Origin: Spirochaetota bacterium
Lineage (GTDB): Bacteria; Spirochaetota; UBA12135; COTS27; JAFLEE01
Assembly: GCA_017302015.1 (NCBI GenBank)
Contig: JAFLEE010000148.1
Coordinates: 1 to 6,253 of the forward strand
Length of the DNA stretch: 6,253 bases
Reading direction: 5' to 3'
The stretch's first letter is position 1, and every line of letters starts with the position of its first letter. Below the pieces are notes generated by a model. It saw only the letters and a program-made list of their open reading frames with translations, was not told where the DNA came from and made no database searches. Made by a program: the position numbers and the translations under genes. This document shows positions 5,200 through 6,253 of this stretch, piece after piece.

Positions 5200-6252
5200 C
5201 TATTCGAGGTCGGCCTCGCCGCTGCGGTACTTCCCGCGCAGGTAATATTTCACGTCGCGTATATTCTTGTCGATCATTTCCTTGTATTCGACGGGGATCT
5301 GCGCCTGCTTCTTGAGTTCGCCGAAGAGGTTGAGCCCCTCTTCCAGGTTCCCCAGGAGCGTGATGCGGCAGGCGTTCCGCAGCGCCCGCTTGTACTTCGA
5401 ATACGAGAGGTTATTGGGCATATTATCGAAGAGGTAGGTCAGTTTGAGGTGGGTGCCGTACTTCTCGTAGTCGTCGTCCCGAAGGTTGATCTCGATGCGT
5501 TCCTTCTTTTCCTCGGCCTTCTCCTCGGGCTTGGGTTCTTCCTTCGGCTTCGGTTTGGGCTTCGGGGGCGCGGCGGGCCGGGCTTTTTTCTCCTCGGCGA
5601 AGACGTCATCCTCCCGTTCGACCCCGTAGGGATTGAAGGCCTCCTCTTCTGGGGCGCCCTCTTCCGGCGGGGTTTCCTCCGCCTTCTCCTCTTTCTCGGG
5701 CTCCGGTTCTTCTTTCGCTTCCTCTTTTTCTTTTTCCGGTTCCTCGGGATCCGGCACCGAAGCTTCCTCGGGCTCCGCCGCGGCGGGTTGCGGGGCAGGC
5801 GCCGCGATCGGGGCGGCTTTGGTGGCTAGTTCTGCCTTGAGCGTGGCGGGGGAGGGGGTGACGGTGAAGGATTTTCCGTCCGCCGAACTCTGGACCCCGG
5901 GGAGATGCTCCGACGGGAACGCATAGGAGGAGACGCCGAGTCCCCCGTAGATCTTGCTGTGGATATCGACCTTGCTATTTTCGATCTTCTCGATGACGGT
6001 GAAGACTTGGTCGCCTCCGGTGCCCTTGAGGAAATCGTTGGGAGCGCTCCCCGTTTCTTCCTCGAGGCCTAAGGCGATTCTTTCCTGCTCCGCCGCCATT
6101 TTTTCGGCGGCCTCTTCCTCGGTGCCGAGGAATCCATCGGGATCCTTGCCATCCGCCACCCCTTGCGCGGGGCCTCCGGATCCAGGCAGGCCTTCGATAT
6201 GGATGGCTTCGTTTTCACCCAGAGTGCTCGCACCGGCTCCAGGGCCACCACC
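5200..6252 (-). CDS. Unrecognised protein with Glu/Pro/Lys-rich linker and helical C-terminal domain (5'-truncated)
   Basis: The frame is open from the right edge to a TAG at 5200-5202, giving 350 visible residues. A GTG at 6159 could start a 319-residue form, but AAGG directly abuts it and the 31 upstream codons carry no stop, so I treat the gene as running beyond the window. Numbered from that GTG: residues 10-35 form a charged helix (EEEAAEKMAAEQERIALGLEEE), 50-110 a possible small beta domain (FTVIEKIENSKVDIHSKIYGG), 112-220 a low-complexity linker, and 221-319 a helical domain with YLFDNMPNNLSYSKYKRALRN (242-262) and LEEGLNLFGELKKQAQIP (272-289). The glycine-rich GGGPGAGA at the edge is a second linker-like stretch. 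The linker has an acidic EP/EK block then PKPKPKPK, like the periplasmic spacer of TonB, but the C-terminus is not a recognisable TonB domain. No membrane segment is visible, so location is unknown. Confidence 0.8.
   Translation of the reverse strand, partial: GGGPGAGASTLGENEAIHIEGLPGSGGPAQGVADGKDPDGFLGTEEEAAEKMAAEQERIALGLEEETGSAPNDFLKGTGGDQVFTVIEKIENSKVDIHSKIYGGLGVSSYAFPSEHLPGVQSSADGKSFTVTPSPATLKAELATKAAPIAAPAPQPAAAEPEEASVPDPEEPEKEKEEAKEEPEPEKEEKAEETPPEEGAPEEEAFNPYGVEREDDVFAEEKKARPAAPPKPKPKPKEEPKPEEKAEEKKERIEINLRDDDYEKYGTHLKLTYLFDNMPNNLSYSKYKRALRNACRITLLGNLEEGLNLFGELKKQAQIPVEYKEMIDKNIRDVKYYLRGKYRSGEADLE
5500..5775 (-). repeat. Low-complexity purine-rich tract encoding the Glu/Pro/Lys linker
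   Basis: About 90 codons are mostly GAG, GAA, AAG and CC(G/C). The plus strand is correspondingly pyrimidine-rich, most strikingly around 5710-5750 where CTT/CTC/TTT triplets run together. Such tracts change length easily between strains by in-frame slippage. No exact long tandem unit is present; the repetition is of short words such as EEP, EPE and KPKP. Confidence 0.7.
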
Positions 6253-6253
6253 G

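Noticed and set aside
5449-5829. 126-codon plus-strand frame rich in Leu, Phe, Arg and Gly, resembling a membrane protein
   Set aside because: It is the antisense of GAG/GAA/AAG codons in the Glu/Pro/Lys linker, which read as Leu/Phe on the other strand; no real membrane topology is present.

Overview
The window is a compact, GC-rich (roughly 60-65% by eye) stretch of bacterial chromosome. It holds seven protein genes, two of them cut by the window edges. I see no RNA gene, mobile element or CRISPR array. A lipobox-bearing secreted protein and a NhaP2-type antiporter fit a diderm bacterium, but the sequence does not settle the phylum. The best taxonomic hint is a HisA of the eukaryotic (yeast HIS6) type, which from memory is rare in bacteria and was noted in Fibrobacter. 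A less-studied, high-GC, Gram-negative-type lineage is plausible.

Layout. (1) Positions 3-410, plus strand: the C-terminal part of an unrecognised protein, converging on the next unit with 2 bases between stop codons. (2) Positions 413-3763, minus strand, read right to left: tsaD (tRNA t6A synthesis), hisA (histidine synthesis, one base after the tsaD stop), then a 92-base gap and an nhaP2-like cation/proton antiporter. (3) A 57-base divergent promoter region, 3764-3820. (4) Positions 3821-5199, plus strand: a FecR-like lipoprotein whose stop codon overlaps the start of a Nif3/YbgI family metal protein. (5) Positions 5200-6252, minus strand: a protein with a long Glu/Pro/Lys linker, converging on the Nif3 gene with no base between and open at the right edge.

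The genes are mostly housekeeping and do not form one obvious pathway: translation fidelity (TsaD), amino-acid synthesis (HisA), ion homeostasis (NhaP2), a conserved metal protein of uncertain function (Nif3), and envelope or unknown proteins. Three points deserve attention. The first is the eukaryote-type HisA. The second is that the three genes heading transcription units (nhaP2, tsaD, the lipoprotein gene) lack a well-placed Shine-Dalgarno and instead carry an ATAA-core -10-like hexamer 5-8 bases before the start codon, whereas the genes inside operons (hisA, nif3) have good Shine-Dalgarno sites. This suggests leaderless transcripts. The third is the unclassified linker protein at the right edge. 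I found no convincing new multi-gene system.
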